DNA of 64,000 nt from Enterococcus gilvus ATCC BAA-350. Its GTDB lineage: Bacteria > Bacillota > Bacilli > Lactobacillales > Enterococcaceae. The position numbers and the translations under genes are program-made. The notes under the pieces were generated by a model. It saw only the letters and a list, made by a program, of their open reading frames with translations, was not told where the DNA came from and searched no databases. Shown piece after piece: positions 52,654 through 63,945 of this stretch. How positions within the stretch are numbered: the stretch's first letter is position 1; each line of letters starts with the position of its first letter. The stretch spans positions 1,131,501 to 1,195,500 of the forward strand of contig NZ_ASWH01000001.1 of assembly GCF_000407545.1 (NCBI RefSeq), given 5' to 3'.

Positions 52654-53913
52654 ATGGAAAAAGTGCCTGAAATAAAAATCAAATTAACAGACGTAACGGA
52701 ACGATTGGATGAAGGCTATTTATTATTTTCAACCTTACGAGAAGAAGCAAAAGCGCCGGTTGTAAAAGCGCGCTTATTAAACAAAGAAGTCATCGCAGTT
52801 TACGGTCAAGAAGCAGCAAAGAAGTTTTATGACCCAAATAATTTTAAACGTGAAGGTGCAATGCCTAAGCTTGTGCTGAAAACGTTGTTTGGTGAAGAAG
52901 GTGTCCAAACAATGGATGGACAGTCTCACGAACATAGAAAGACGATTTTTATGAATTTGATGACACCAAAACGGATGGAAGACTATCATCAAATAGTAGA
53001 TAAGAATTTATCAGAGAAGCTCGATCAACAACAAGGGGAATTCGACCTATTCGACCTATCGAAAGATGTTTTGTTCCGATCCATCTGTGAATGGGCAGGC
53101 ATCGATTTGTCAAAAATACCAAAAGAAGAGGTAGAACAACTTGCAGACTATCAAATTTCAATGATTAGTTCGGCAGTAACAAATCCGGCAACACACATTA
53201 AAGGCGTTGAAAATCGGAAAAAATCAGAAAAATGGGCCCAATCGTTGATTGAGGACGCACGCATCCATCCAGTTGCCAATAAAGAAGAAGTGGCTCTTTA
53301 TGCTTTTGCGAATGCTACAGATGAGCAGGGTGAATTATTACCAATCAATGTAGCTGCTGTGGAATTACTGAATGTGATTCGTCCGACCGTCGCGTTGACC
53401 GTCTGGATTGCTTTGATGGGCCATGCGCTATTTAGCCGTCCAGATATCTATCAACGGCTCCGAGCAGAATTCACTCAATTGCAAGATTCCTTTATACAGG
53501 AGATGCGGCGTTACTATCCGTTCTTTCCGATGCTGCCAGCTTTTGCAACGAAGGATGTGGAAATCGATGGGTATATGATACCGAAAGACAGTTGGGTAGT
53601 TTTGGATCTCTACGGGACAAATCATGATGAACGTTCCATGGAATCTCCTGAAGTATTTCGTATCTCTCGTTATTTGGGTAAAGAGAAGCACATTTCTTAT
53701 GATGAGGAATATGAGATGATTGCTCAAGGCGGAGGTAAATTTGAGGCGATGCATCGCTGTGCGGGAGAATGGATCACGCTTCATACATTGCGTGTTTTTT
53801 CTGATCAACTCGTTAATAAATACGAATTTTCAGTTCCCAATCAAGATTGGTCGATCCCTATGAATCAGTTTCCGACATTTCCAAACAGTAAAGCATTAGT
53901 GCTGAAGAAATAA
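52654..53913 (+). CDS. CYP152-type cytochrome P450 (fatty-acid peroxygenase-like)
   Basis: 419 residues. The heme-binding segment GGGKFEAMHRCAGEWITL and the Arg-Pro of NVIRPTVALTVW, which replaces the usual acid/Thr pair, identify the CYP152 family that uses H2O2 to hydroxylate or decarboxylate fatty acids. EMRRYYPFFP holds the ExxR motif. No redox partner gene is nearby, as expected for a peroxygenase. The lactate oxidase elsewhere in this window could supply H2O2 (inference). Start taken at ATG 52654 (AGAGG six bases upstream); ATG 52648 is the alternative. Confidence 0.9.
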   Translation: MEKVPEIKIKLTDVTERLDEGYLLFSTLREEAKAPVVKARLLNKEVIAVYGQEAAKKFYDPNNFKREGAMPKLVLKTLFGEEGVQTMDGQSHEHRKTIFMNLMTPKRMEDYHQIVDKNLSEKLDQQQGEFDLFDLSKDVLFRSICEWAGIDLSKIPKEEVEQLADYQISMISSAVTNPATHIKGVENRKKSEKWAQSLIEDARIHPVANKEEVALYAFANATDEQGELLPINVAAVELLNVIRPTVALTVWIALMGHALFSRPDIYQRLRAEFTQLQDSFIQEMRRYYPFFPMLPAFATKDVEIDGYMIPKDSWVVLDLYGTNHDERSMESPEVFRISRYLGKEKHISYDEEYEMIAQGGGKFEAMHRCAGEWITLHTLRVFSDQLVNKYEFSVPNQDWSIPMNQFPTFPNSKALVLKK

Positions 53914-53918
53914 ACGTT

Positions 53919-53955
53919 AGGACCTCTTTGTTTTATCAGAGAGGTCCTATTTATT
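53919..53955 (+). terminator. Terminator after the P450 gene
   Basis: 9-bp stem aggacctct / agaggtcct with a T-rich but interrupted tail. Confidence 0.7.
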
Positions 53956-54295
53956 TTGGACCCTATAAAAAAGATTTACAAAGGGCAACACCTACACCTG
54001 CTTTGAAAAATAGTAATTCAGCTAATTTTTACTAAGCAAGCGAAGATTGATATCCTGGGTAAATGGAAAGTCTTTTTGAAAAAAACTTTTCGAATATAAA
54101 GTCTATCGATAAAATACTTTCTAAATGAAAAGTCAAAAGTCTTTTAGCTTTCCATTTGAGTAAGCTCTATTGTGAGTTTTTCGTTGTTCAAGGAAGGCAC
54201 TTTTTTTAGAAAAGATAAAAGGGATAAAATTGATATGTATTCGGTAAAAACGTATAATGAATGTTATAGAGGGCAAATTGTGTAATGAAAATTTG
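53956..54295. other. Long AT-rich intergenic region with inverted repeat
   Basis: About 340 bases without a gene. aaatggaaag (54061-54070) and ctttccattt (54148-54157) form a perfect 10-bp inverted repeat about 77 bases apart, enclosing several copies of aaagtct. It could fold into a structured RNA; no known family recognised. Confidence 0.4.
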
Positions 54296-54330
54296 CAAAA
54301 AAAGAGACACCTCTTAAAAAAGAAGTGTCT
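54296..54330 (-). terminator. Terminator of tRNA-Arg
   Basis: On the minus strand, agacacttct / agaggtgtct (one wobble) closes a 6-base loop and is followed by about seven T residues. Confidence 0.85.
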
Positions 54331-54338
54331 GAAATGTA

Positions 54339-54410
54339 TGCACCCTGAGGGAATCGAACCCCCGTCTCAAGAACCGGAATCTTACGTGATATCCACTACA
54401 CTAAGGGCGC
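54339..54410 (-). tRNA. tRNA-Arg (anticodon CCG)
   Basis: The minus strand folds into a 72-base cloverleaf: acceptor gcgccct/agggtgc (one G-T pair), anticodon stem taaga/tcttg with loop ttccggt (anticodon CCG, reads CGG), and T arm with ggttcgattcc. CCA is not encoded. It is a single gene with its own terminator, divergent from rpoN; TTGTTT and TAAACT upstream (minus strand, about 54420-54450) may be its promoter. Confidence 0.95.
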
Positions 54411-54462
54411 AAGCACGATTATTAGTTTAGCATACTATTTAAAAAAAACAAGGGGAAAGTAT

Positions 54463-55770
54463 ATGAAGTTTCAACAAGGTTATTCGCAAAAACAACAACA
54501 AACGCAAAAATTGGCGATGACTCAAGAGTTGCAGCAAGCCATTCGAATACTACAATTTAATACTGAAGAGCTGCAAGACTACGTTGAAACAGTCTCTTTA
54601 GAGAATCCGCTGATTGAAGTAATTCCGCCCAAAATCCAAAGTGACTTGATGCAGATGCATAACGGAGGCGGAGCAATCAAAGAAGAGTCTTTCTTCCAGA
54701 TCGCAGATCATCCAGTTTCTTTGTTTGAGCATTTGATCAATCAGATTCATTTGAATTATCGTGATACCTTCATTCGTGAAATCATGCTCGTACTGGTAGA
54801 GTCTATTGATGTGAATGGGTATTTAAAAATTGATGAAGAAGAAATCAAAAAGGAACTAAAGGCGACAGACATCCAATACCTCGATGCGCTGACCCTTTTG
54901 CAGCAGTTAGATCCTCCGGGTGTGGGTGCTAGGAATCTACAGGAATGCTTGATGTTGCAAACCGAACAGGACAACTACGCTCCTGATTTAGCGTATCTGC
55001 TTTTGGAAGAATCGTTTGATGAAATTGCTAAAAGAAAGTTTGAACAAATCGCAAAAAAATATCGTATTAGTTTACCGCAAGTTCAAGAAATTTTAGACTA
55101 TATTCGTAGCTTGAATCCATTTCCGGGAGCAAGCTTTGGCGGACAAGATTCCAATTTCATCATTCCTGATCTCACATTAGTTAGAAGAGAAGACCGCCTG
55201 GTGGTATTGTCCAATAAACGTGGGCAGCTGCGTTTGAATTTCCAAGAGAATTACTTCAACCGGTTGAAACAACAAGCAGATGAAGAAACAGCAGCCTACT
55301 TAAAAGAGAAGCTGCAACAATTTGAATGGTTGAATAAAACGCTGGGTCAGCGTAAGGACACCATATTAGAAGTTGGAAAAATCATCGTGCAGCATCAAGC
55401 ATCGTTCTTTGAAGAAAAACAAGGGGCGCTAAAGCCATTGATGCTAAAGGACATCGCGAAACAACTGGAAGTACACGAGTCAACAATCAGTCGCGCCGTC
55501 AACGGGAAATATATTGAAACAGACTTCGGTGTGTTTGAATTAAGAAGCTTCTTCGTCAATAAGGTCAACGATGAGGACACGTCGGCGGATGGGGTCAAAC
55601 AGTTGATTGCTTCATTAGTTGATGATGAGGATAAGCGCAAGCCATTATCCGATCAGAAAATTGTTGAATTACTTGCTGAGAAGGATCAAAAAGTATCACG
55701 GCGGACCGTCGCAAAATATCGGGATGCATTGAAAATTCCCAGCTCATCGAAAAGAAAACGTTTTGATTAA
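54463..55770 (+). CDS. rpoN: RNA polymerase sigma-54 factor
   Basis: 435 residues. Gln-rich activator-binding region I (MKFQQGYSQKQQQTQKLAMTQELQQAI), core-binding domain (about 100-270), a helix-turn-helix (HESTISRAVNGKYIETDFG) and the RpoN box as RRTVAKYRDAL. In enterococci sigma-54 works with LevR-type activators on PTS operons. RBS AAGGGGAAAG. Own terminator, then cggR. Confidence 0.95.
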   Translation: MKFQQGYSQKQQQTQKLAMTQELQQAIRILQFNTEELQDYVETVSLENPLIEVIPPKIQSDLMQMHNGGGAIKEESFFQIADHPVSLFEHLINQIHLNYRDTFIREIMLVLVESIDVNGYLKIDEEEIKKELKATDIQYLDALTLLQQLDPPGVGARNLQECLMLQTEQDNYAPDLAYLLLEESFDEIAKRKFEQIAKKYRISLPQVQEILDYIRSLNPFPGASFGGQDSNFIIPDLTLVRREDRLVVLSNKRGQLRLNFQENYFNRLKQQADEETAAYLKEKLQQFEWLNKTLGQRKDTILEVGKIIVQHQASFFEEKQGALKPLMLKDIAKQLEVHESTISRAVNGKYIETDFGVFELRSFFVNKVNDEDTSADGVKQLIASLVDDEDKRKPLSDQKIVELLAEKDQKVSRRTVAKYRDALKIPSSSKRKRFD

Positions 55771-55795
55771 GCCAGGTAAAAAAACTTGGCTTTTT
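55771..55795 (+). terminator. rpoN terminator
   Basis: Stem gccaggt / acttggc (one wobble) around six A residues and a T-run. Confidence 0.85.
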
Positions 55796-55797
55796 CC

Positions 55798-55826
55798 TTG
55801 CGTAAAAGGCTTAAAACTGATACACT
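55798..55826 (+). promoter_or_regulatory. Promoter of the cggR-gap operon
   Basis: TTGCGT (55798-55803), 17 bases, TACACT (55821-55826). Confidence 0.65.
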
Positions 55827-55894
55827 TTGTCATGTAAGAAATGAACAAATTTCAAAAAATAATTTGAATTTCTTACCTTTTTTTTAAAATTCAT

Positions 55895-55929
55895 GGGTCG
55901 CTAAAAGTCTATGAGGGACTACTTAAGTC
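55895..55929 (+). promoter_or_regulatory. CggR operator
   Basis: Two direct half sites 20 bases apart: GGGTC-N6-AGTC (55895-55909) and GGGAC-N6-AGTC (55915-55929). This is the arrangement of the Bacillus CggR operator (GGGAC-N6-TGTC repeated). It lies in the leader of cggR between promoter and start codon, fitting fructose-1,6-bisphosphate-relieved repression. Confidence 0.8.
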
Positions 55930-55945
55930 CAACGGAGGAATTCCT

Positions 55946-56989
55946 TTGTTAAGTGAATTAAGAGTACTTGAAGCTATCGCCCCTGATGTCTTAGAGGTTG
56001 TTAAAAAGAGATACCGCATCATGCAAAATATTTTTTGGATGCAACCCATCGGTCGGAGAAACTTGGCTGATTCATTAGGTCTCACTGAGCGTGTATTAAG
56101 AAGTGAGACAGAGTATCTTCGAGATCAGCGTTTGATCGATGCAACAAAGAGCGGCATGTTACTAACTGAAAAGGGCGAGGGTTTATTGCAACATCTAGAA
56201 CTTTTGATGGAACAATTCACCGGCATGGATCAGTTGGAAAAGCAGCTTGCTTCACTTTTTAGCATTGAGCGATGTTTGATTGTTTCTGGTAACAGTGATG
56301 AACAGGGGAAAGTAATCGGGGAATTTGGCGAGTTGGTTGATGAGGCACTACAGCGTCAACTTCCAGATGGCCGAAATATTATTGCCGTAATGGGTGGTAC
56401 AACGATGGCCGAAGTTGCCAGACATGTCAGCCCGTTAGAAACAGCAAAACGTCACAATCTTTTTGTTCCAGCTAGAGGAGGTATCGGTGAAGCGGTATCG
56501 ATCCAAGCCAACTCAGTGAGCGCCTTGATGGCAGCAAATGCTCATGGGGAACACCGTGCGTTGTATGTTCCAGAACAACTCAGTGAAGAAGCTTACCACA
56601 CATTGCTAAAAGAGCCTTCAATTAGAAGTGTTTTAGCGATGATCAAGGAGGCCAACTGTGTTGTGCACAGTATTGGTCGTGCTTTGCACATGGCAGCCAG
56701 AAGAAAAATGTCTGAAGACGAAATTATTCGTTTGAAGCAAAAAAATGCTGTTGCAGAATCATTTGGTTACTTTTTTGACGAAAATGGAGCAATCGTTCAT
56801 AAAGTACCACGCATCGGTTTGTCATTAGAAGACATTCAAAAGATGCCTACGGTTCTCGCCGTGGCTGGTGGAAAAAGTAAAGTAAAAGCCATCACCGCGT
56901 ATATGAAAAATGCTCCCAAACAAACGTGGCTCATCACAGATGAAGCCGCCGCAAATGAGATTTTAAAAGGGATATCCCCTTTAAAATAA
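55946..56989 (+). CDS. cggR: Central glycolytic genes regulator (SorC family)
   Basis: 347 residues: an N-terminal winged helix (about 25-75, GRRNLADSLGLTERVLRSETEYLRDQRLI in the recognition region) and a C-terminal sugar-phosphate-binding SorC domain (MGGTTMAEVARHV; VPARGGIGEAVSIQANSV; AVAGGKSKVKAI). It represses the operon in the absence of fructose-1,6-bisphosphate. TTG start seven bases after GGAGG. First gene of cggR-gap. Confidence 0.95.
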   Translation: MLSELRVLEAIAPDVLEVVKKRYRIMQNIFWMQPIGRRNLADSLGLTERVLRSETEYLRDQRLIDATKSGMLLTEKGEGLLQHLELLMEQFTGMDQLEKQLASLFSIERCLIVSGNSDEQGKVIGEFGELVDEALQRQLPDGRNIIAVMGGTTMAEVARHVSPLETAKRHNLFVPARGGIGEAVSIQANSVSALMAANAHGEHRALYVPEQLSEEAYHTLLKEPSIRSVLAMIKEANCVVHSIGRALHMAARRKMSEDEIIRLKQKNAVAESFGYFFDENGAIVHKVPRIGLSLEDIQKMPTVLAVAGGKSKVKAITAYMKNAPKQTWLITDEAAANEILKGISPLK

Positions 56990-57024
56990 ATATATTTTTT
57001 GATTCCATAAGGAGGAAATCTTAA

Positions 57025-58026
57025 ATGACAGTAAAAGTTGGAATTAACGGATTTGGACGTATCGGACGCTTAGCATTCCGCCGTATCCAAGATGTAGAAG
57101 GATTGGAAGTTGTAGCTATCAACGACCTAACAGACGCTAAAATGTTGGCTCACTTGTTAAAATATGATACAACTCAAGGTCGCTTTAACGGAACTGTTGA
57201 AGTTCATGAAGGTTCATTCAACGTGAACGGCAAAGAAGTTAAAGTTCTTGCTAACCGCAACCCTGAAGAATTACCTTGGGGAGAACTAGGAGTAGATATC
57301 GTTTTAGAATGTACTGGATTCTTCACTTCTAAATCTGCTGCTGAAAAACACTTAACAGCTGGTGCTAAACGTGTTGTTATCTCAGCTCCTGGTGGTAACG
57401 ATGTTCCAACAATCGTTTATAACACTAACCATGAAACTTTAACTGGTGACGAAACAGTTATCTCTGGTGCTTCATGTACTACTAACTGTTTAGCTCCTAT
57501 GGCTAAAACTTTAAATGACGAATTTGGCGTTGTTGAAGGATTAATGACAACTATCCATGCTTACACAGGTGACCAAATGACTCTTGATGGACCTCACCCT
57601 AAAGGCGACTTCCGTCGTGCGCGTGCTGCTGCAGCAAACATCGTGCCTAACTCAACTGGTGCTGCTAAAGCTATCGGTTTAGTTATTCCTGACTTGAACG
57701 GTAAATTAGACGGAGCAGCTCAACGTGTTCCTATCGCAACTGGTTCATTAACTGAATTAGTAACTGTTCTTAACAAAAAAGTGACTGTTGACGAAGTAAA
57801 TGCAGCGATGAAAGCAGCAGAAACTGAATCATTCGGTTACAACACTGACGAAATCGTTTCTTCAGATATCGTAGGCATGACTTACGGTTCATTATTTGAC
57901 GAAACTCAAACTAAAGTAATGACAGTTGGCGACCAACAATTAGTTAAAACTGTTGCTTGGTATGACAATGAAATGTCATACACTGCTCAATTAGTTCGTA
58001 CTTTAGAATACTTCGCTAAACTTTAA
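57025..58026 (+). CDS. gap: Glyceraldehyde-3-phosphate dehydrogenase
   Basis: 333 residues. NAD-binding start [17 protein letters not shown], catalytic [10 protein letters not shown] and [14 protein letters not shown]; full length. It oxidises glyceraldehyde-3-phosphate in glycolysis. GGAGGAA before the ATG. Codon use is strongly biased toward a few codons, as in highly expressed genes. A terminator at 58066 separates it from pgk. Confidence 0.98.
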   Translation: MTVKVGINGFGRIGRLAFRRIQDVEGLEVVAINDLTDAKMLAHLLKYDTTQGRFNGTVEVHEGSFNVNGKEVKVLANRNPEELPWGELGVDIVLECTGFFTSKSAAEKHLTAGAKRVVISAPGGNDVPTIVYNTNHETLTGDETVISGASCTTNCLAPMAKTLNDEFGVVEGLMTTIHAYTGDQMTLDGPHPKGDFRRARAAAANIVPNSTGAAKAIGLVIPDLNGKLDGAAQRVPIATGSLTELVTVLNKKVTVDEVNAAMKAAETESFGYNTDEIVSSDIVGMTYGSLFDETQTKVMTVGDQQLVKTVAWYDNEMSYTAQLVRTLEYFAKL

Positions 58027-58065
58027 GATTTATTTTAAACGAAAACAACATTGTCTGAAAAAAGG

Positions 58066-58095
58066 CGGGGAAGCAACGCGCTTCTCCGTTTTTTT
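58066..58095 (+). terminator. Terminator between gap and pgk
   Basis: 9-bp stem cggggaagc / gcttctccg (one wobble), loop aacgc, seven T residues. Confidence 0.9.
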
Positions 58096-58112
58096 CGATG
58101 TAAAAGTTATCA

Positions 58113-58143
58113 TTGGCTCTTTTATTAGAAAGAGTTGTATAAT
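58113..58143 (+). promoter_or_regulatory. pgk promoter
   Basis: TTGGCT (58113-58118), 19 bases, consensus TATAAT (58138-58143). Confidence 0.65.
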
Positions 58144-58182
58144 AATAAAGATTCAAAAAAAATATTTTGGAGGTTTTCTTTC

Positions 58183-59373
58183 ATGGCAAAAATGACAGTT
58201 AAAGATCTTGACTTGAAAGACAAGAAAGTTTTAGTTCGTGTGGACTTCAACGTTCCTGTTAAAGATGGCGTGATTACTGATGACACTCGTATTAAAGCGG
58301 CGTTGCCAACAATCAACTACATTTTAGAACAAGGCGGAAAAGCAATTTTGTTCTCTCACCTTGGTCGTGTGAAAACAGAAGAAGACAAAGCAGGCAAATC
58401 ATTAAAACCTGTTGCTGAACGTTTAAGCGAATTATTAGGTAAAAATGTAACATTTGTACCTGAAACTCGTGGTTCTGATTTGGAAACAGCAATCGCAGAC
58501 ATGAAAGACGGAGACGTAGTTGTCTTTGAAAACACTCGTTTCGAAGATATCGACGGCAAAAAAGAAAGCGGAAATGATGCTGAACTTGGTAAATACTGGG
58601 CTTCATTAGGTGATGTATTCGTCAACGACGCATTTGGTACTGCTCACCGTGCACATGCCTCTAACGTAGGTATCGCTTCTACTGGAATTCCAACTGTTGC
58701 TGGATTCTTGATGGAAAAAGAAATCAAATTCATCGGCGAAGCTGTTGAAGAACCTAAGCGTCCTATGGTAGCTATCCTGGGCGGCGCGAAAGTTTCTGAC
58801 AAAATCGGCGTAATCAAAAACTTGATTCCTAAAGCTGACAAAATTTTGATCGGTGGCGGAATGACGTATACATTCTACAAAGCTAAAGGCATGGAAATCG
58901 GTAACTCATTAGTAGAAGCTGACAAAGTGGACTTAGCAAAAGAATTGATCGAAGCTGCTGGCGACAAATTAGTATTGCCAGTTGACTCAATCACAGCGGC
59001 TGAATTTTCAAACGATGTACCAACTGAAGAACACACTGGTGATGTTCCTGTTGGACAAATGGGTCTTGACATTGGACCAGAATCAATCGCTTTGTTTGCT
59101 CAAACATTAGAAGGCGCGAAAACAGTTGTATGGAACGGACCTATGGGTGTGTTCGAAATGAGCAACTTTGCTCGTGGAACAATCGGTGTTTGTGAAGCCA
59201 TCGCTAACTTAAAAGACGCAACTACAATCATCGGTGGTGGGGATTCTGCAGCTGCAGCTGAACAACTTGGCTTTGCTGACAAATTCACTCACATTTCAAC
59301 TGGTGGCGGTGCAAGTCTTGAGTTATTAGAAGGTAAAGAACTACCTGGTCTTGCAGCAATCAACGATAAATAA
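58183..59373 (+). CDS. pgk: Phosphoglycerate kinase
   Basis: 396 residues. [18 protein letters not shown]-type [28 protein letters not shown] and the hinge [13 protein letters not shown] are present; length normal. It makes ATP from 1,3-bisphosphoglycerate. Start ATG 58183 after GGAGG; the frame from 58135 runs into the promoter. Confidence 0.98.
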   Translation: MAKMTVKDLDLKDKKVLVRVDFNVPVKDGVITDDTRIKAALPTINYILEQGGKAILFSHLGRVKTEEDKAGKSLKPVAERLSELLGKNVTFVPETRGSDLETAIADMKDGDVVVFENTRFEDIDGKKESGNDAELGKYWASLGDVFVNDAFGTAHRAHASNVGIASTGIPTVAGFLMEKEIKFIGEAVEEPKRPMVAILGGAKVSDKIGVIKNLIPKADKILIGGGMTYTFYKAKGMEIGNSLVEADKVDLAKELIEAAGDKLVLPVDSITAAEFSNDVPTEEHTGDVPVGQMGLDIGPESIALFAQTLEGAKTVVWNGPMGVFEMSNFARGTIGVCEAIANLKDATTIIGGGDSAAAAEQLGFADKFTHISTGGGASLELLEGKELPGLAAINDK

Positions 59374-59479
59374 TCTGAGCGAAACAGGCTACACTGCTTT
59401 TTCGTAATCAATTGAAAAGAATGTTTTATCTTTTTGATTTGATAACGAGTGGCAAAAAAATGAAAAGGAGCTTTTCTAA

Positions 59480-60235
<756 letters not shown>

Positions 60236-60245
60236 TTTTTTATAG

Positions 60246-61646
<1,401 letters not shown>

Positions 61647-61738
61647 TCTTAAAGTAGCTTAAACAGGTATACCAATTTTATAAATCTTCTAGATTTTATA
61701 AAAAAGTGGTTCTGGTTAGCAATACTAAAAGATTTGTT

Positions 61739-61784
61739 AATACCTCTTTCCATGTTTTTGATAACATGGAAGGGGTATTTTTTT
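61739..61784 (+). terminator. Terminator next to eno, overlapping the integrase start region
   Basis: A stem of about 17 bp, aatacctctttccatgtt / aacatggaaggggtatt (one wobble), followed by seven T residues. The 3' arm contains aagggg, the apparent ribosome site of the integrase gene that begins at 61785. Confidence 0.85.
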
Positions 61785-62720
61785 ATGGATTTTGAAACAT
61801 TATTTAAAGAGTATTTGTTAGATTTAAAATTAAAGAATTTTTCTAAACGAACTATAGAATCTTATAACTTTCACAAGAATAAATTCATCAGATTTTATAA
61901 AAGAGAGATAAACACAGAGGTAGATATTTTAAAAATTACAAGTTATGACTACAAATTATTTATATCGGATATGTTAGACAGTGAGTATAAAGCAACATAT
62001 ATCAACACTATTTTAAAAACTCAAAGAGCATTTTGGAATTATTTGGTAAACGAAGATGTTGTAAAAGTTAGTCCAATGGCTAAAATTAAAAATTTGAAGG
62101 AAACAAAAGTGGTATTAACAACATTTAATGATGCTGAAATAAAGAGAATGTTAAATTTTTGGAAGTTTGACGGTTTTATGAATGCGAGAAATAAGTGTAT
62201 AATTGCGGTTTTAGCTGATACAGGTATACGAGTATCAGAACTTTTGAATATAAAAGATAGTGATTTAAGCAGTCAACACATAAGAATTTGTGGAAAAGGC
62301 GATAAATGGCGAGTTGTGCCAATTTCTGATGAATTGGATTATTTCATTACAAAATATAGAAGAATAAGAGATAATCACTTTAAAAATATAAGGAATCGCA
62401 ATAATAGAGAGAGAAAAATCGCTGAAAATTTATTTTTAAACAAAACAGGTTCTGAGATTAAGACGGTTGCTAATTTACAAATAATGATTAAAGAAACAGC
62501 AATTAAAGCTAATGTAAGAGAATCAGTCAGAGCAAGTCCTCATACTTTTCGACATTACTGGACTGTAAAAAATCTAAACTTAGGACAAGATATATTTACA
62601 ATTAGCAGAATTCTAGGTCATTCTAAGCTAGACACAACTAAAATATATATTAGTAGTATCACAGATGAACAACTAATAACTAAAGCAAAACAAACAAGTC
62701 CTTTAGCCGATATACTTTAA
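61785..62720 (+). CDS. Tyrosine recombinase of a second genomic island
   Basis: 311 residues: N-terminal SAM-like core-binding domain (LFKEYLLDLKLKNFSKRTIESYNFHKNKF) and a catalytic domain with Arg of TGIRVSELLNI, HTFRH and GHSKLDTTKIYI (Tyr). XerC/D-like, and much more AT-rich than eno, which suggests horizontal transfer. It starts at the ATG just after the T-run, with aagggg as a weak site inside the terminator stem; the frame from 61734 crosses the whole stem. It points away from eno. Confidence 0.88.
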   Translation: MDFETLFKEYLLDLKLKNFSKRTIESYNFHKNKFIRFYKREINTEVDILKITSYDYKLFISDMLDSEYKATYINTILKTQRAFWNYLVNEDVVKVSPMAKIKNLKETKVVLTTFNDAEIKRMLNFWKFDGFMNARNKCIIAVLADTGIRVSELLNIKDSDLSSQHIRICGKGDKWRVVPISDELDYFITKYRRIRDNHFKNIRNRNNRERKIAENLFLNKTGSEIKTVANLQIMIKETAIKANVRESVRASPHTFRHYWTVKNLNLGQDIFTISRILGHSKLDTTKIYISSITDEQLITKAKQTSPLADIL

Positions 62721-63020
62721 AAGCTCTGACAAGCGATTTAAGAGTGTTTAAATAATAAATAGTGTAAATGGTTAAAAGCAATCTAATAGACTTTAGATTG
62801 CTTTATTTGTGTGTTGTGTTAAAAGTTAAATATTAAGAAATTATTAAGAATATTAAAAGTAACAAAAAATATTTTATAGTAAATAACTTTTATACTTAAT
62901 CATATCGCAAAAAATAAAAATGCTTATATATTAACATTGTTGATGTATCAATGATTGACAGTTTAAATTTTATGGTATATTTCATTATTCACAAATGGAC
63001 TGAAAAGTCAATATTTAAAT
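62721..63020. other. AT-rich non-coding stretch of the second island
   Basis: Holds a terminator (62775-62804, stem aaagcaatcta/tagattgcttt), short attaagaa repeats near 62830-62860, and TTGACA (62955) with TATATT (62976) as a possible promoter. Candidate region for integrase arm sites or an origin. Confidence 0.45.
62775..62810 (+). terminator. Terminator after the second integrase
   Basis: Perfect 11-bp stem aaagcaatcta / tagattgcttt with an 8-base loop; tail only moderately T-rich. Confidence 0.75.
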
Positions 63021-63048
63021 TTGACATTATTTTTAGATATGCTATAAC
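63021..63048 (+). promoter_or_regulatory. Promoter of the second island's small genes
   Basis: TTGACA (63021-63026), 16 bases, TATAAC (63043-63048). Confidence 0.7.
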
Positions 63049-63114
63049 TGTAGATGTAGCAGACAAAAGTATTGTATTTGTTTAAATGCAAAAAAATAAA
63101 AGGAGTGAGTTTAC

Positions 63115-63315
63115 TTGAAAAATAAGGATAAAGAAGGTGTTTTAAGACAAGAGTTGTTAGATTTAATAGATAAAAAAGGAGTAAAGCAGTCATTTATAGT
63201 TAGTAATTGCAACATATCTAAACAACATTTAAGTAACTACTTAAAAAAAGGTCACAACATCAGTGATAATAAGCAATCAGAGTTGAAAAAATTTCTTGAA
63301 AAATATTTTATTTAA
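63115..63315 (+). CDS. Small HTH-like protein
   Basis: 66 residues, lysine-rich, with a helix-turn-helix pattern (LRQELLDLIDKKGVKQSFIVSNCNISKQHLSNYLKKGHNISDN). TTG start after AGGAGTGAG. First of three small genes read from the promoter at 63021; probably a regulator of the island. Confidence 0.7.
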   Translation: MKNKDKEGVLRQELLDLIDKKGVKQSFIVSNCNISKQHLSNYLKKGHNISDNKQSELKKFLEKYFI

Positions 63316-63344
63316 ATGAATATAAAAATAGGAAGGTAATTGTT

Positions 63345-63530
63345 ATGAAAAATAAGGAAATTAAACAACTAGAAAATTTAGGGTTAGATAGTGAACAAAT
63401 AGAAATATATTATGCTTTAGTAAGTGATTTAAGTCGAAGACATACAGTTGAACAAGCAGAAATGTTAGCATTATACATTATATTAAGTGCTAATGCGATA
63501 ACTAACTCAATCTTTGATAAAGATTTTTAA
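63345..63530 (+). CDS. Hypothetical 61-residue protein
   Basis: Helical, acidic to neutral, no membrane segment (LGLDSEQIEIYYALVSDLSRRHTVEQAEMLALYIILSAN). RBS GGAAGG. No family recognised; located between an HTH protein and another hypothetical gene in the second island. Confidence 0.6.
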   Translation: MKNKEIKQLENLGLDSEQIEIYYALVSDLSRRHTVEQAEMLALYIILSANAITNSIFDKDF

Positions 63531-63558
63531 AATAATATAAAAAAATGGAGTGATTGAA

Positions 63559-63945
63559 ATGTCGACAAAAAAACAAGAAGAACAATTATTTAATCAATTA
63601 ATATTTAGCAATGAAGAAGAGTGGGCAATAGAAACACTAAAAGACCTAATTAGTAACCATGAAACATGCAAAAACAGCTACTTCTGGAGTTCAAGCTTGA
63701 GTGCAAATGGTAGAAGAGCAACAGAGCAAAGATATAGTAGGTATGAAGAGTTTAATTTAGAAAATGGTGGATTGTTAGTAGTTAAACAGAATCTAAGCCA
63801 ATCATGCAGACATACTTATTACAGCATGAATATCTATATTAAAGATAATGATATTGAAATTAGAAATATGAATTTAAAAACACTCAATTCATTATTAAAT
63901 CAATACTTAACATACAGTTTAGAATCACAACCAGTAACACTTTAA
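63559..63945 (+). CDS. Hypothetical 128-residue protein
   Basis: Soluble, with a helical first third (EEQLFNQLIFSNEEEWAIETLKDLISNHETC) and a beta-rich centre (NGGLLVVKQNLSQSCRHTYYSMNIYI). ATG 63559 follows GGAG by eight bases; the GTG at 63550 overlaps it. No family recognised. Confidence 0.6.
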   Translation: MSTKKQEEQLFNQLIFSNEEEWAIETLKDLISNHETCKNSYFWSSSLSANGRRATEQRYSRYEEFNLENGGLLVVKQNLSQSCRHTYYSMNIYIKDNDIEIRNMNLKTLNSLLNQYLTYSLESQPVTL

